The notes under the pieces are model-generated. The model worked only from the letters and a program-made list of their open reading frames with translations. It searched no databases and was not told the origin of the DNA. A stretch of DNA of 64,000 nucleotides from Patiria miniata (lineage: Eukaryota; Echinodermata; Asteroidea; Valvatida; Asterinidae), in contig NW_024037048.1 of NCBI RefSeq assembly GCF_015706575.1, forward strand, positions 17,811,512 to 17,875,511, given 5' to 3'. A program made the position numbers and the translations under genes. Position 1 is the stretch's first letter, and every line of letters starts with the position of its first letter. Of the stretch, positions 32,325 to 43,756 are shown one piece after another.

Positions 32325-33323
32325 AAAATTGACGTGGCAGGTCACACAGTGGATGATTTGGTGAACAAGACAATAGAATACTGTGGCGAATCCCGTCCGG
32401 GTCAAGTTTGACTCGGTACTGCACAGGCGAGCGGCAGCCCTACAGCACTGTGGGGGAGGTCGTTTGGCACCATATATCGCCGCGCGCAACACTTTTTCCC
32501 GGGACCCTATGGAGCGGAGATAAATACCAGGCAGAGCAGCGCAGGAACCCAATAATCTGACAAAGAGAGATCACTCAAGAGCCGCGGGGTTTTTCCCTTT
32601 ATTTAACTAAGACGCCTTAATCACTTCAGTTAAGTTGCAGATTCCTTAAGGGATTGCTGTTCCTTAAGGTATAGCCTTGAGGTTCCTTAAGGGTTTCCTG
32701 TATCCTTAAGGGATATAATCGAGTTTCCTACTGAGCCTTAGAATTACTGATAGAGAGGTTTATTACTGAAGGCACTTAATAGAAATTATTACTGAATGTG
32801 ATAACTTGTGGGGAGGTTCAACAATATCGGTCCTGAACTGTGCTCGTCACTAACTTTATCAAATACGTCAGCTTGACATACCCCGCACTATGAGCTGCTG
32901 CAACTAGATTCGGCAAACCGCCGCCGCCACGGACTCTCTGACACGGCTCCGACAGTCCCGCTGTCTCGGACACTCCGATCAGCCTCTCTCACGCTGCTCT
33001 GGGATCCGGCGGTCGGTCGCTATAACCGCTCCGCCTCGCTGCTACCAGCTCCACTACACACCAACAGCAACGCTGACGCACACAAGCCTAGCGCCCTACA
33101 ACAACTCTCTTAGAGCTCCGCCGTCACACGTCTCTTCAGTCCGCTAGCTCCACAGCAACTCCCGCCACGTACACACACGAGGCACAGCGCGCGCAAACAG
33201 CTCAAGGTCACCTAAGCAGCCCACTGCGCATGCTCAGCAAGTATGGCACGCCTCAGCGCTATGACGCGCGAAAGCTACAAGCACTCAGGCCAATTTTGTT
33301 ACAGTACCTTCAGCCCAATCCAG
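32325..33323 (+). pseudogene. SH3GL: Endophilin-A exon Z, copy 1, interrupted by an insertion
   Basis: Acceptor TTTCATTAG, then [19 protein letters not shown], then a 923-bp insertion, then the exon remainder (YLQPNP) and a GTAAGA donor at 33324. The intact version is at 59701-59773. It matches vertebrate endophilin '[24 protein letters not shown]' in helix 1 of the BAR domain. The insert makes this allele or copy unable to give a normal exon. Confidence 0.85.
32382..33304. mobile_element. Solo-LTR-like insertion in endophilin exon Z
   Basis: The insert starts TGTGGCG and ends TTGTTACAG, fitting the TG...CA ends of long terminal repeats. TAC is repeated on both sides (or ATAC/GTAC with one difference) as a short target duplication. 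It has no internal coding region, as expected for a solo LTR left by recombination between two ends. Copy 2 lacks it, so it is young relative to the separation of the copies. The family (gypsy-like or other) cannot be named from this sequence alone. Confidence 0.55.
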
Positions 33324-33948
33324 GTAAGAACCAAAATTGCAACATCGTTGACGCTAACCTTCCCAAATCCTCCAAAATCCTTTTTGCAAAATGGAGGCTT
33401 TTGCAGGATTGAGGCTATATGGCAAAAATGTGTGCCTGATTTATGAGGATGCACTGTGTCAAGGTCTTGGGCCGGATCTTGTGTTGTTCCCTGAGCTCAG
33501 GGAACCAGACTAGCTGGCTTGCATCCATTCACGGATGTGTAACCGCTTGCAAAAAATTGCGGACTAAATAAATTGGGTAAATTGGAGCACTATTTGGACA
33601 AAGCAGTTTTTTCCAACGATGGTCGGCCGACCATCTTTTGAAATCAATACAAAAATTCCACTTTTCTTAAAAATGACAGCACACCAGGTGCCATGATTTC
33701 ACAGGATGTCTGAGACTGTCATTCACCTACAGTCAAGTAAAGTATTTCATAAAATTTGGTAGTTTTGTTTGTTGATGTTTGCAAATGTCGTATATTACCT
33801 TTAATTGTAACCTTTGAATAATTACGTTTGGGTGACTATAGAACACCGGTTTGAATCGGGTCTAAGTATTCACTTCAACAAACCAAATAGAGATAGATCT
33901 TCTTTTTGTGTGCTGACCCTAATCAATCGTATTGTCTTTCCTGAACAG

Positions 33949-34074
33949 TCTCCAGAGCCATGAGCAAAGTCCGTGGTCAGAACAAGGGAGGAACCAAGCC
34001 TCAACAACCCGTAGGATTCCTGGGAGAAGTCATGCTGAAGAACGGCAGAGAATTAGGAGAAGATTCGACGTTTG
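33949..34074 (+). CDS. SH3GL: Endophilin-A exon A, copy 1 first
   Basis: A 126-base exon with acceptor CCTGAACAG and donor GTGAGC. It reads SRAMSKVRGQNKGG, TKPQQPVGFLGEVMLKNG and RELGEDSTFG. It matches vertebrate '[20 protein letters not shown]...[20 protein letters not shown]' in BAR helix 1-2. It is shorter than vertebrate endophilins by about seven residues between SRA and MSK. Confidence 0.9.
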
Positions 34075-34339
34075 GTGAGCAAGCTTCAAGATGTATTCTC
34101 TTTCCTTCTGTGGTAGACTGATCAAAAAGCTCTCAAAAAGGTGCTCTAATCAGTGTTCCAATCCACCAACATAGTACCATGAGTATTGTGTAAGTTATGT
34201 AGTGCCCAGCACTTCAGATATATGCAAGGCCAAGTAAAGAAATAAACCAGTTTCTCGTACCTGCCCGCTGCCTTTTTTGCACCCACTTTTATTTTTTTAT
34301 TTTTTTTTATTTATATATGCATGCATTTCCAATATACAG

Positions 34340-34640
34340 GTGAGTCATAAAAGACGAAACCCAAAATGGCAGGACCAATTTTTGAATAAAGTTTTGCCTG
34401 TAGCACTTTTCAAATCTAGGATATGAAAGCCCAATCAATGGGCTTTGTATTAACACAAGAATCATTCACATCACTCATTTGCTTAAAGTTACGGAATTTT
34501 GAACACAAACACCATTTTAAAGTTCTGTCCATGGATCACAAAGAAATGTACGTGTTATTTCAGCAAAATGAAAACAATTCACATGCATCCCTATGAGAAT
34601 TGTTTTCGTTTTGCTGAAAAAAACACTTACTTTTTTACAT
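34340..34640. repeat. Half of a foldback, left arm only
   Basis: Matches the left arm of the complete foldback at 60792-61298 (CAGGTGAGTCATAAAAGACG). A small inner palindrome remains: GAAAACAATTCACATGCATC / AATTGTTTTCGTTTTGC. Confidence 0.65.
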
Positions 34641-34749
34641 AGCCCAACTGTTCTCATTTTGAAGGAAACAACAGGACAATAAAATCTTTCCTGTTATAGG
34701 TATTATAAAAAGATGGATTTTGTTATATTTTGTTTTTGTTTGGATACAG

Positions 34750-34882
34750 GTACGGCGATGGTCGAGATGGGCGAATCACTGAGCAACTTTCTGAAGTCAA
34801 GGACGCCTTCGATCTGAACGTCAGACAGAACTTTTTGGATCCCCTGGATCATCTCAAGAACAAAGATCTGAAGGAGATCAAC
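34750..34882 (+). pseudogene. SH3GL: Endophilin-A exon B, copy 1 first (1-base loss)
   Basis: 133 bases instead of 134, with acceptor GATACAG and donor GTGAGT. The loss is in CTGAG-CAACTT, so the 5' part is out of frame, while QLSEVKDAFDLNVRQNFLDP and LDHLKNKDLKEIN stay readable. It matches '[42 protein letters not shown]' of vertebrate endophilin. Confidence 0.8.
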
Positions 34883-35579
34883 GTGAGTTCCATCTTACAA
34901 AATCTAACATCACCCATTATGCGGTTGATTCTGATAGAATCAGGACTGTGTTGCACAGCCACGTTCGGGGAAATTCAAGCACAAATTAGGGAAAATGGAA
35001 AAGCATAAAGCCACGTCAGAATGAAGTGGCTACGGCTAATACATTAGTTGCACCTATGGAAGCAGATGAAGCCACTTCCCATGTGGGCTAGTGTTAGTCG
35101 TAGCCATGTCATTCAGACATGGCTTATGCTCACTAACAGAAGGGTTAACCAGGGTTACTGGAAATTACATTCTCATATAGCGTAATCCGGCAAACAAAAT
35201 TAGAAGCCATTTTTGAGGTCGCGCCACGACTACGTGCACGCGTTCTTAAAGACGAGGCTCGCAAATGTTTTGGTCGAAGGAGTCCGGAGTGCGCGATTCA
35301 CGTGAGCCTAGTGCCTCCGCAGACCCACCTGAACATGCTGAAAGAGGTTGTCCCCAAATTAGTCTATGCTACCCCTGATGAAGAAATTTAAACTGAAAAA
35401 AAAATGTGAAATTCTTGCACTGGTTGTTCACGGTAGAGTAGATCATTTGCAGCTATCCAAAAAGTAATTGACAACATTAATTTTGAAAAGCATACTTTGT
35501 TTTAAAGATAGTAATGGCTCTGAACTGCCTGTGAAATTATTTTTTCTTGCATGCTGTCATTTTGAAGAAAACAATTAAA

Positions 35580-36195
35580 GAGGTGTTTCCAAGATGCGTC
35601 TTAAGATGCATTTTCGGACCTTGTGCCTTTATAGCAGATAACTTATGATCTGCACAACTAAGTTCTGATCATAATGCTTCATTGTCAAACTTTTGTCAAT
35701 CACAGACAAATTGCGACTGTAAGCAGATTACTTACGATCAGCACTGCTCCGCATATGAGAAGGCTTGTGCTCTTGGTGATATGGGAGACGAAGTGAACCA
35801 GGGCAGGCCTGCATCCAGGGCAACCAGTCAATGCAATAATCTGTGGCCTGTACAGGGAAATACAACAATCCACAAATTGAAAGGAAGAGGGAATAGAACC
35901 TGGGACCTCCGGATTGCCGTTCCAGTGCTCTACCAACTGAGCTACCAAGCTCCATCATGTTTAGTCTCCCACTTTGTCAATGTCTATGTTAAGAATAGGC
36001 ATTGGTCAGAGTTGTAATGACTCGAGTTGACTCGAGTCACAATTTTATGCAAAATTTATGTTCCCGATACTTTGCGAATACAGTACGGTACAACCGCCGT
36101 TTGTAGTGTACAAACATACAACGTGTCACAGACTCCCGCCTTGTGGTTCTGAAACGCACAAAATAATATTCCGGAACCGGACTTTAAATGCATTT
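35580..36195 (-). other. SLC12 fragment lodged in the endophilin locus
   Basis: The block holds SLC12 exon E2 (35736-35847, minus strand, 112 bases, open: [19 protein letters not shown]), the tRNA-like relic (35883-35953) and a one-change version of the 22-bp palindrome. It lies between two repeats of endophilin exons A and B. It most resembles the fragment at 10.22-10.80k, including GCAGATTACTTACGATC. Confidence 0.8.
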
Positions 36196-36812
36196 TACAT
36201 ATTTTCACTGCTTAGTTGAAAAATGATTGTAGGTGTTCAGGGAAAATATTTAGTTGGTGGGTTGTCGTCAATTTGTAAAATTGGCTCGTATCTGCTTTTG
36301 CAAATGTACTCTTCAAATGCTTTACAAGGTCTTGGGCCGGATCTTGTGTTGTTCCCTGAGCTCAGGGAACCAGACTAGCTGGCTTGCATCCATTCACGGA
36401 TGTGAAAACCGCTTGCAAAAAAATGTGGACTAAATAAATTGGGTAAATTGGGGCACTATTTGGAAAAATCAGTTTCATCCAACGATGGTCGGCCGACCAT
36501 CTTTTGAAATCAATACAAAAATTCCACTTTTCTTAAAAATGACAGCACACCAGGTGCCATGATTTCACAGGATGTCTGAGACTGTCATTCACCTCAGTCA
36601 AGTAAAGTAATTCATAATAATTTGGTAGTTGTTTGTTGATGTTTGCAAATGTCGTATATTACCTTAATTGTAACCTTTAGAAAAATTACGTTTGGGGTGA
36701 CTATAGAACACCGGTTTGAATCGGTCTAAGTATTCATTTCAACAAACCAAATAGAGATAGATCCTCTATTTGTGTGCTGACCCTAATCAATCGTATTGTC
36801 TTTCCTGAACAG

Positions 36813-36937
36813 TCTCCAGAGCCATGAGTAAAGTCCGTGGTCAGAACAAGGGAGGAACCAAGCCTCAACAACCCGTAGGATTCCTGGGAGAAGTCATGCT
36901 GAAGAACGGCAGAGAATTAGGAAAGATTCGACGTTTG
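36813..36937 (+). pseudogene. SH3GL: Endophilin-A exon A, copy 1 second (1-base loss)
   Basis: Repeat of exon A at 125 bases, with a loss in the GGAGAAGATTCG region, so the last codons shift. Acceptor and GTGAGC donor are intact. The repeated block 36.32-38.06k matches 33.45-35.2k. Confidence 0.8.
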
Positions 36938-37613
36938 GTGAGCAAGCTTCAAGATGTATTCTCTTTCCTTCTGTGGTAGACTGATCATAAAGCTCTCAAA
37001 AAGGTGCTCTAATCAGTGTTCCAATCCACCAACATAGTACCATGAGTATTGTGTAATTTATGTAGGGCCCAGCACTTCAGATATGCAAGGCTAAGTAAAG
37101 AAAATAAACAGTTTCTCGTAGCTGCCCACTGCCTTTTTTGCACCCACTTTGTATTTTTGTATTTATTTAATTTATAAATGCATGCATTTGCAATATACAG
37201 GTGAGTCAAAAAAGACAAAACTCAAATGGCAGGACCAATTTTTGAATAAAGTTTTGCCTGTAGCACTTTCCAAATCTAGGATATGAAGCCCAATCAATGG
37301 GCTTTGTATTAACACAAGAATCATTCACATCACTCATTTGCTTTTCAAGTTACGGAATTTTGAACACAAACGCCATTTTAAAGTTCTGTCCATGGATCAC
37401 AAAGAAATGTACGTGTTATTTCAGCAAACGAAAACAATTCACATGCATCCCTATGAGAATTGTTTTCGTTTTGCTGAAAGAACACTTACTTTTTTACATT
37501 ATTAGCCCAACTGTTTTCATTTTGATGGAAACAACAGGACAATAAAATCTTTCCTGTTAGAGGTATTATAAAAAGATGGATTTTGTTATGTTTTTGTTTT
37601 TGTTTGGATACAG

Positions 37614-37747
37614 GTACGGCGATGGTCGAGATGGAAGAATCACTGAGGCAACTTTCTGAAGTCAAGGACGCCTTCGATCTGAACGTCAGACAGAACTTCC
37701 TGGATCCCCTGGATCATCTCAAGAACAAAGATCTGAAGGAGATCAAC
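37614..37747 (+). CDS. SH3GL: Endophilin-A exon B, copy 1 second
   Basis: 134 bases, open in phase with exon A: TAMVEMEESLRQLSEVKDAF, DLNVRQNFLDPLDHLKNKDL, KEIN. Acceptor GATACAG, donor GTGAGT. It encodes part of BAR helix 2, which forms the curved dimer surface that binds membranes. Confidence 0.9.
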
Positions 37748-38105
37748 GTGAGTTCCATCTTAACAAATCTAACATCACCCATTATCTGGTTGATTCTGAT
37801 AGAATCAGGACTGTGTTGCACAGCCACGTTCGGGGAAATTCAAGCACAAATTAGGGAAAATGGAAAAGCATAAAGCCACGTCAGAATGAAGTGGCTACGG
37901 CTAATACATTAGTTGCACCTATGGCAGCAGATGAAGCCACTTCCCATGTGGGCTAGTGTTAGTCGTAGCCATGTCATTCAGACATGGCTTATGCTCACTA
38001 ACAGAAGGGTTAACCAGGTTACTGGAAATTACATTCTCATATAGCATAATCCGGCAAAAACAAATAGAAGCTATTTTAAGCCATATGGTTATTTTTTGAA
38101 AACAG

Positions 38106-38237
38106 GTATGGCGATGGTCGAGATGGGAGATCACTGAGGCAACTTTCTGAAGTCAAGGGCGCCTTCGATCTGAACGTCAGACAGAACTTCCTTGATCCCT
38201 GGATCATCTCAAGAACAAAGATCTGACAGAGATTAAC
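38106..38237 (+). pseudogene. SH3GL: Endophilin-A exon B', copy 1 (indels)
   Basis: A second, similar exon only about 360 bases after exon B, with acceptor AAACAG and donor GTGAGT. It has two one-base losses relative to the other copy's exon B' (62836-62969). LRQLSEVKGAFDLNVRQNFL is readable. Confidence 0.75.
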
Positions 38238-39199
38238 GTGAGTTCCATCTTACAGAATCTGACAGAATTTGGTTGATTTGATAGAAGCAGACTGTGTTGC
38301 ACAGCCACCTGTGGGGAAATCAAGCACAAATTGTGCCAATCTGGAAAAAAATTGATACAAGACAAGTGATCGATTACTGGCTGATTTGGTTGTACCTTAT
38401 GCCTGTGTACTTTGGGTCATTCGATAAATTTGGGTTCACCTTTTTTCCTGTCCCTGTTACATCTGACATCTGTGATTTTATAATTCTGATGCACTCTTAA
38501 TGCAGTCGTCCTCCAAGAGTGATTATGAATAGCAAACTACCTACACAACGAATACAAAATTGTTTAAAGTCATTCTTAACCCTAACTCCCTGGGCATTTT
38601 TGCGATGATGCTGCAAAATCCTCTAACTGCCTCCATGTCAAAATTGCATGCAGCCTCAATCCTGCAAAATCCTCCATTATTTCTTGAATGTGATCCGTGG
38701 AAGAATGATCACTGCCTCAATCCTGCAAATCCTCCAGCAATCACTGTCAATATGTTGAGGCAGAGCCAGTGACATCCTGGAGCAGTGCGGAGGACTTCAA
38801 GTATAATTTATGCACAGCTGAGCATAAACAAACACAAGGCCCGGCCCAAGACCTTGACACACTGCATCCTGCAAATTCTGCCACACATTTTTGCCAATTA
38901 AATAGCCTCAATCCTGCAAATCCTCCATTTTGCAAAGAGGATTTTGGAGGATTTGGGAAGGTTAGGGTTAATGCAGTCGTCCACCAAGAGTGATTATGTG
39001 AAGCAGACAACCTTCCCAACAAATTGTTGAAGTCATTCTTAATGATACTTGAGCGGCAAATGACAACATTCAGAGATAACAGGAACTTGAAAATTGTCAC
39101 ACTTTGACCCATAATTTATATAAGGAACCTTACAGCAATGTGCAAATGTATCTTGTCAAACAGTACATTAACTTTCTCCCCAATGTTTCATTTCTACAG
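38238..39199 (+). other. Intron between endophilin B' and C, copy 1
   Basis: Contains the inverted partner (38825-38975) of a repeat found just after exon Z (33340-33490). Also repeated CCTCAATCCTGCAAATCCTC motifs. Confidence 0.7.
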
Positions 39200-39266
39200 C
39201 ACCATCGGAAGAAGTTACAGGGGCGACGTCTTGACTTTGACTACAAAAAGAAGAAGCAAGCAAAAG
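39200..39266 (+). CDS. SH3GL: Endophilin-A exon C, copy 1
   Basis: 67 bases, acceptor TTTCTACAG, donor [26 protein letters not shown] then AK. This is the most conserved endophilin signature ('[22 protein letters not shown]'), linking BAR helices 2 and 3. It settles the family. In phase with B or B' (both end KEIN). Confidence 0.95.
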
Positions 39267-39450
39267 GTAGGCGACAGATTATCTCAACTCCATCATATCA
39301 AATCATCTTACATTACTAAAATATCATAACTAAAACAAAAATAAACATCAGACTTCCAAGTGTTATTGTAACCTGACACTAAATTTATCATTATTAATTG
39401 TCATAGAGTTTTGTCCCAAAATGTGTCTGTGAAAAAAAGTCTGATGTGGT

Positions 39451-39535
39451 TTGGGATTGGAATCATTTGCCCTTGAGCATTAAACCGAGGTCTTGCCGTG
39501 ATGACTGATAGCCAGGCAAATGATTCCAATCCCAA
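39451..39535. repeat. 21-bp perfect stem hairpin
   Basis: TTGGGATTGGAATCATTTGC plus C at 39451-39471 is inverted exactly at 39515-39535, with a 43-base loop. Probably the ends of a small MITE. Confidence 0.85.
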
Positions 39536-40207
39536 TTGCAGCCCTTTTCACAACATGCAGGATTTTACACAGCTTACTTAACACAGCACTGAAATTGATT
39601 AAGGCAAGGAACTTGGTCACAGTGTCCCAAAATGTTGTTGTGATCAATTGACAAGTGTGCAGTGATGCGTGACTGAAATTAAATGAAACTCATCGGGGTT
39701 GAGGCCAAGATAGGGAGTATCTGCACAATCAAACTTTTGCCAATTGGACTTCATGGTTTTGTAGTTATTTCAAAATAGTCAGACGGACATTTCTTTTGGA
39801 CATACTGTATAATGCGTATAATATTGTTTGCATTAAAAGAAAAACAAACATTGCATTAAAAATATACGAACACTGTACACACTTACCATAACGCGCACAC
39901 TGTCGTTTTCTGCTATGCTTCCGAGGATTAATTGGCTTTGTGTTTTCCTTTGTTCCCTGATCTAAACCTTTCCAAAGGACTTAGTGCACAAACCGGCGTT
40001 GGAGGACAATAGGCACCGTAGTTCGAGTACTGTATTTTGAGTACCGAAATGTGTACTCACAGTTGAGTACTTGAAGAAGACTTTGCGGATTGAATTTTGA
40101 TGACATTTTGAGAAAATGCAAGCAGGTCTTTAAAAATTAAGTCAAAGTGGCAAAATGTATAACAAGATCATTAAATCAGATTTGTCCAGGTTTTTGGCTT
40201 TTTGCAG

Positions 40208-40439
40208 CGCTAACGTTGGTCTTTTCCAGACCTGGTCACAATTTATTTAGAGCAAATGCATTCAAATTTTCCTTCCTGATTGGTTTCCGTCTAGATTGGT
40301 GGGTTGGGTAAGATCAGACCAACACAATCATCAAGGAGCTCTCCAAACCCTGGATGCTGGATGAGGAAGCAGCCTGGAGACCACGGAGAAGTTTCCTTGG
40401 AAGATCAGCAAGGAAGAAGTCACCACGCTCAAAGAGAGG
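40208..40439 (+). pseudogene. SLC12A: SLC12-like exon E3, copy f
   Basis: Plus strand, acceptor TTTTTGCAG, IGFRLDWWVG, then IIKELSKPWMLDEEA and the common two-base-longer junction. Donor GAGAGG then GTAGAA. It lies downstream of the endophilin exons and before gap 2, so a locus switch occurs at about 39.64-40.0k. Confidence 0.5.
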
Positions 40440-40484
40440 GTAGAATCTCCTCCTTGCGCTCAAGCACCCCCCCCCCCCCCCCAC

Positions 40485-40984
40485 NNNNNNNNNNNNNNNN
40501 NNNNNNNNNNNNNNNNNNNNNNNNNNNNNNNNNNNNNNNNNNNNNNNNNNNNNNNNNNNNNNNNNNNNNNNNNNNNNNNNNNNNNNNNNNNNNNNNNNNN
40601 NNNNNNNNNNNNNNNNNNNNNNNNNNNNNNNNNNNNNNNNNNNNNNNNNNNNNNNNNNNNNNNNNNNNNNNNNNNNNNNNNNNNNNNNNNNNNNNNNNNN
40701 NNNNNNNNNNNNNNNNNNNNNNNNNNNNNNNNNNNNNNNNNNNNNNNNNNNNNNNNNNNNNNNNNNNNNNNNNNNNNNNNNNNNNNNNNNNNNNNNNNNN
40801 NNNNNNNNNNNNNNNNNNNNNNNNNNNNNNNNNNNNNNNNNNNNNNNNNNNNNNNNNNNNNNNNNNNNNNNNNNNNNNNNNNNNNNNNNNNNNNNNNNNN
40901 NNNNNNNNNNNNNNNNNNNNNNNNNNNNNNNNNNNNNNNNNNNNNNNNNNNNNNNNNNNNNNNNNNNNNNNNNNNNNNNNNNNN
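40485..40984. other. Assembly gap, 500 N
   Basis: Exactly 500 N. It begins straight after the C run that follows exon E3; such runs often stop sequence assembly. Confidence 0.98.
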
Positions 40985-41329
40985 GCATGAGTGAACCAGT
41001 GAAGTGTCCCTCATTCCGGCTTCTGCTTGTTTAACTATAAAGCGCCCTCTTTTGTCATGCATGGAGGCAATACACTTAAAGCTTTCCCAGTATCCACTTT
41101 GCGCTTAGTCCCTGGTTTGTGTGATTTTAAGTCCAGTCTTGCAACATTTGTTAATTGGTCCAACCTTTGACATTCTGGTGGGTGATTTTCAAAATGAGAT
41201 TGATCACTTTCAATCCATTTTTCCGTACAACTCTCAGTTCATTGAATTGCCAAGTGCATGGAACTCGACTTTATTAAACATCAATAAATCACTCCATTTT
41301 TTCGCCTGAAATCTTTCTTTTTCTTTCAG

Positions 41330-41397
41330 ACCAACAGACACATGCGGATCCGTGAATTGCTTCTCCAACATTCCCAGGAGGCTCAGCTCATTGTCAT
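41330..41397 (+). CDS. SLC12A: SLC12-like exon E6, isolated copy
   Basis: 68 bases, TTTCTTTCAG acceptor, GTAAGT donor. TNRHMRIRELLLQHSQEAQL, IVM. It has no E7 downstream; instead the intron runs into the minisatellite and then exon E1, so it ends one cassette of a tandem array. Confidence 0.75.
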
Positions 41398-41939
41398 GTA
41401 AGTACACAAAGCCACTACTAACTCAATAGACTCAATTTCATGGTTTAAGCACACAATTCTGTGCTGATGATCTAGCACACTATCACAGAAATCCTGCGCT
41501 ATCCCTGTAAGCACAGAAGTAATCCTCATAACTGATTGTTTACACTTTTGCAAAAGCCGTAATTTCTAAGTGTCATGCAAAAATGTCGTTGTAGTGTTGG
41601 CAATTCCCATGAAAATAATGAGTGGCTAATCTAAGTTCACTTACTTCACAATTACGCAAACCTACTCACTATAGCAGAAACTAGCGTGAAATCCTAAACA
41701 GGGGGGATCTAGCTTTGGCTGGGGGGGGGGCTGTTGTCAGGTATGGGGGGGGGGGAGGATCTGGAAAATGTTTCCATTAACCTCCTTCCTTCAAATATCA
41801 AATCCTTTTTCCTCATTAACAAAGTAAGCCCCCTAGCCTGCATTATAACTAATTCGCTTTGTCACGATATTCTAATACTTGATGAAATATTCTTCTCTAA
41901 AACAGTTTCACAAAAAATGAAAAAAAAACCCAATATATC
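41398..41939 (+). other. SLC12 intron, no gene
   Basis: Reverse-strand equivalent of 3111-3610, with G-runs at 41719 and 41744. Nothing coding. Confidence 0.7.
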
Positions 41940-42545
41940 TCCTAGCCAAGATGGTTATAATCCTCATTAATTCCTTTAAAAACATATCCCCTAGCCAAGA
42001 TGGTTGTAGCTTTCTCCATAATTCCTTCTAAAAATATCCTCCTAGCCATTAATCCTTTCTAAAACAAATGTCTCCCTAACCATGATGGTTCGTTCCCTCC
42101 ATAATTCCTTCTTAAAAAAATGTCCTTCTAGCCTAGATTGTTAGTCTCTTCCATAAATTCCTTCTAAAATATCCTCCTAGCCACAATGGTTAGTCTTCTC
42201 CATAATTCTTTTTTTTTTTAAACCTCGAGCCAAGATGGTTAGTCTCCTCCATAGTGCCTTCTTAAACATATCCTCAGCCAAGATGATCAATTTCCTCCAT
42301 ATTTTCCTTCTAAAATATCCTCCGAGCCAAGCTGGTTATAGTCTCCTCCATAGTTCCCTTCTAAAAAAAAATCCTCCGAGCCAAGATGGTTAGTCTCCTC
42401 AATAATTCCCTTCTAAAAAATATCCTCCTAGCCAAGATGGTTAGTCTCCTTCATAATTCCCTTCTAAAAAAAAATATCCTCCTAACCAAGATGGTTAATC
42501 TACTCCATAATAAAAGTATCCTCATACCAATAATTATGGTCGTCT
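41940..42545. repeat. Intronic minisatellite, inverted block
   Basis: The same roughly 51-bp satellite as at 2450, in reverse (CCAAGATGGTTAGTCTCCTC, CATAATTCCCTTCTAAAAA, ATATCCTCCTAG). It lies before exon E1. Confidence 0.9.
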
Positions 42546-42857
42546 TCTCAGTAATTCGCTTAAAAAAGTCTGGGTCTTGCGTGTAACTTTGTACACACCT
42601 GTCCCAAGTTCTTTCCACTGACTATCCCTATTGCCGAGTATGATATATGTCTATATCTTTTATAAATAGTCGTCATGCTCATTCAAAGGCATATTCATAG
42701 AAAGGTGGAAATCTCCTTGCTGCCACGGTGTCAGATTTAACGTTTGGTATACCGTGAGGTATATCTAGGTTGTGTTAACTTCAAGTTTACTCGATCTGAA
42801 CGATAACCAAGTTAACGATCATTAAATAACAATTGACTGTTTTTTTCTTTTTTGAAG

Positions 42858-42980
42858 GCTGGTACAAGGACAAGATTGTGCCCAAGATGGAGTTCTGTGC
42901 TGTTGGTTCTAGGCCGGGGGATGAGCCACGTAGAGCCCACATCCTGGCGTTCTTTATCACAGCTGCCTGCATAGCCATTG
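42858..42980 (+). CDS. SLC12A: SLC12-like exon E1, intact copy
   Basis: 123 bases, open: GWYKDKIVPKMEFCAVGSRP, GDEPRRAHILAFFITAACIA, IG. The acceptor is a long T tract ending GAAG; the donor is GTAAGT. It fits the extracellular loop plus a following helix in the last third of the NKCC/NCC membrane domain (family: [24 protein letters not shown]). Six or more hydrophobic residues in AFFITAACIAIG form the helix start. All other E1 copies in the window are broken or partial. Confidence 0.75.
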
Positions 42981-43756
42981 GTAAGTCAACACAATCTTCC
43001 TTCTTGTGATAGTCGCAGAGTCGCATAACCTTCAATTTAGGATCACCAGATAATCAATGATCAATGAACGTAGCTCGTCTATAGAAGCATGTTCACTTAG
43101 CCATTATCCAAATGATTAAAAAAAGCACACCAAGCATAATCCAATGAAGCCAGTAGTCTCTGCCCTCAAAGTGCCCTGCCTGTTACTCCTTATACCGCCC
43201 CAAACCGCCCCAGCACTCTATGGTTGTATGGATTCATCCAGGAATAAATACAGTGTTGTACAATGGAATACAGAATTCTACCAAATATGACACTCATTCT
43301 TTAGAAACTGAACCGCACAAGCTCGCACGTGAGTGTTGCTAATCGCTGACAACATCAAAACCAAACTGCATTATACACATATTTCTGAATTTTTAAAAGT
43401 GGGCAAGTATCTATTTGATTTTTAAAAGGAGGGTATACATTTAGACGGCGTTGGAATCATATAGCTTAATAAGAAATCGCCCAAAGCCAATGATGAAACC
43501 ACGGATTGGAAAATGCGTTTAAAGTCCGGTTCCGGAATGTTATTTTGTGCGTTCCAGAACCACAAGGCGGGAGTCTGTGACACGTTGTATGTTTGTACAC
43601 TACAAGCGGTGGCTGTACCGTACTGTATTCGCAAATAAGTAACATGAACATAAATTCTGCATAAAATTGTGACTCGAGTCGACTCGAGTCATTACAACTC
43701 TGACCAATGCCTATTCTTAACATAGGACATTGACAAAGTGAGAGACTAAACACGAT

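Noticed and set aside
35700-35948. Frames reading [20 protein letters not shown] or [16 protein letters not shown] beside exon E2
   Set aside because: These are translations of the tRNA-like relic; the repeated 'protein' in five copies is an artefact of a tRNA-derived repeat, not a conserved peptide.
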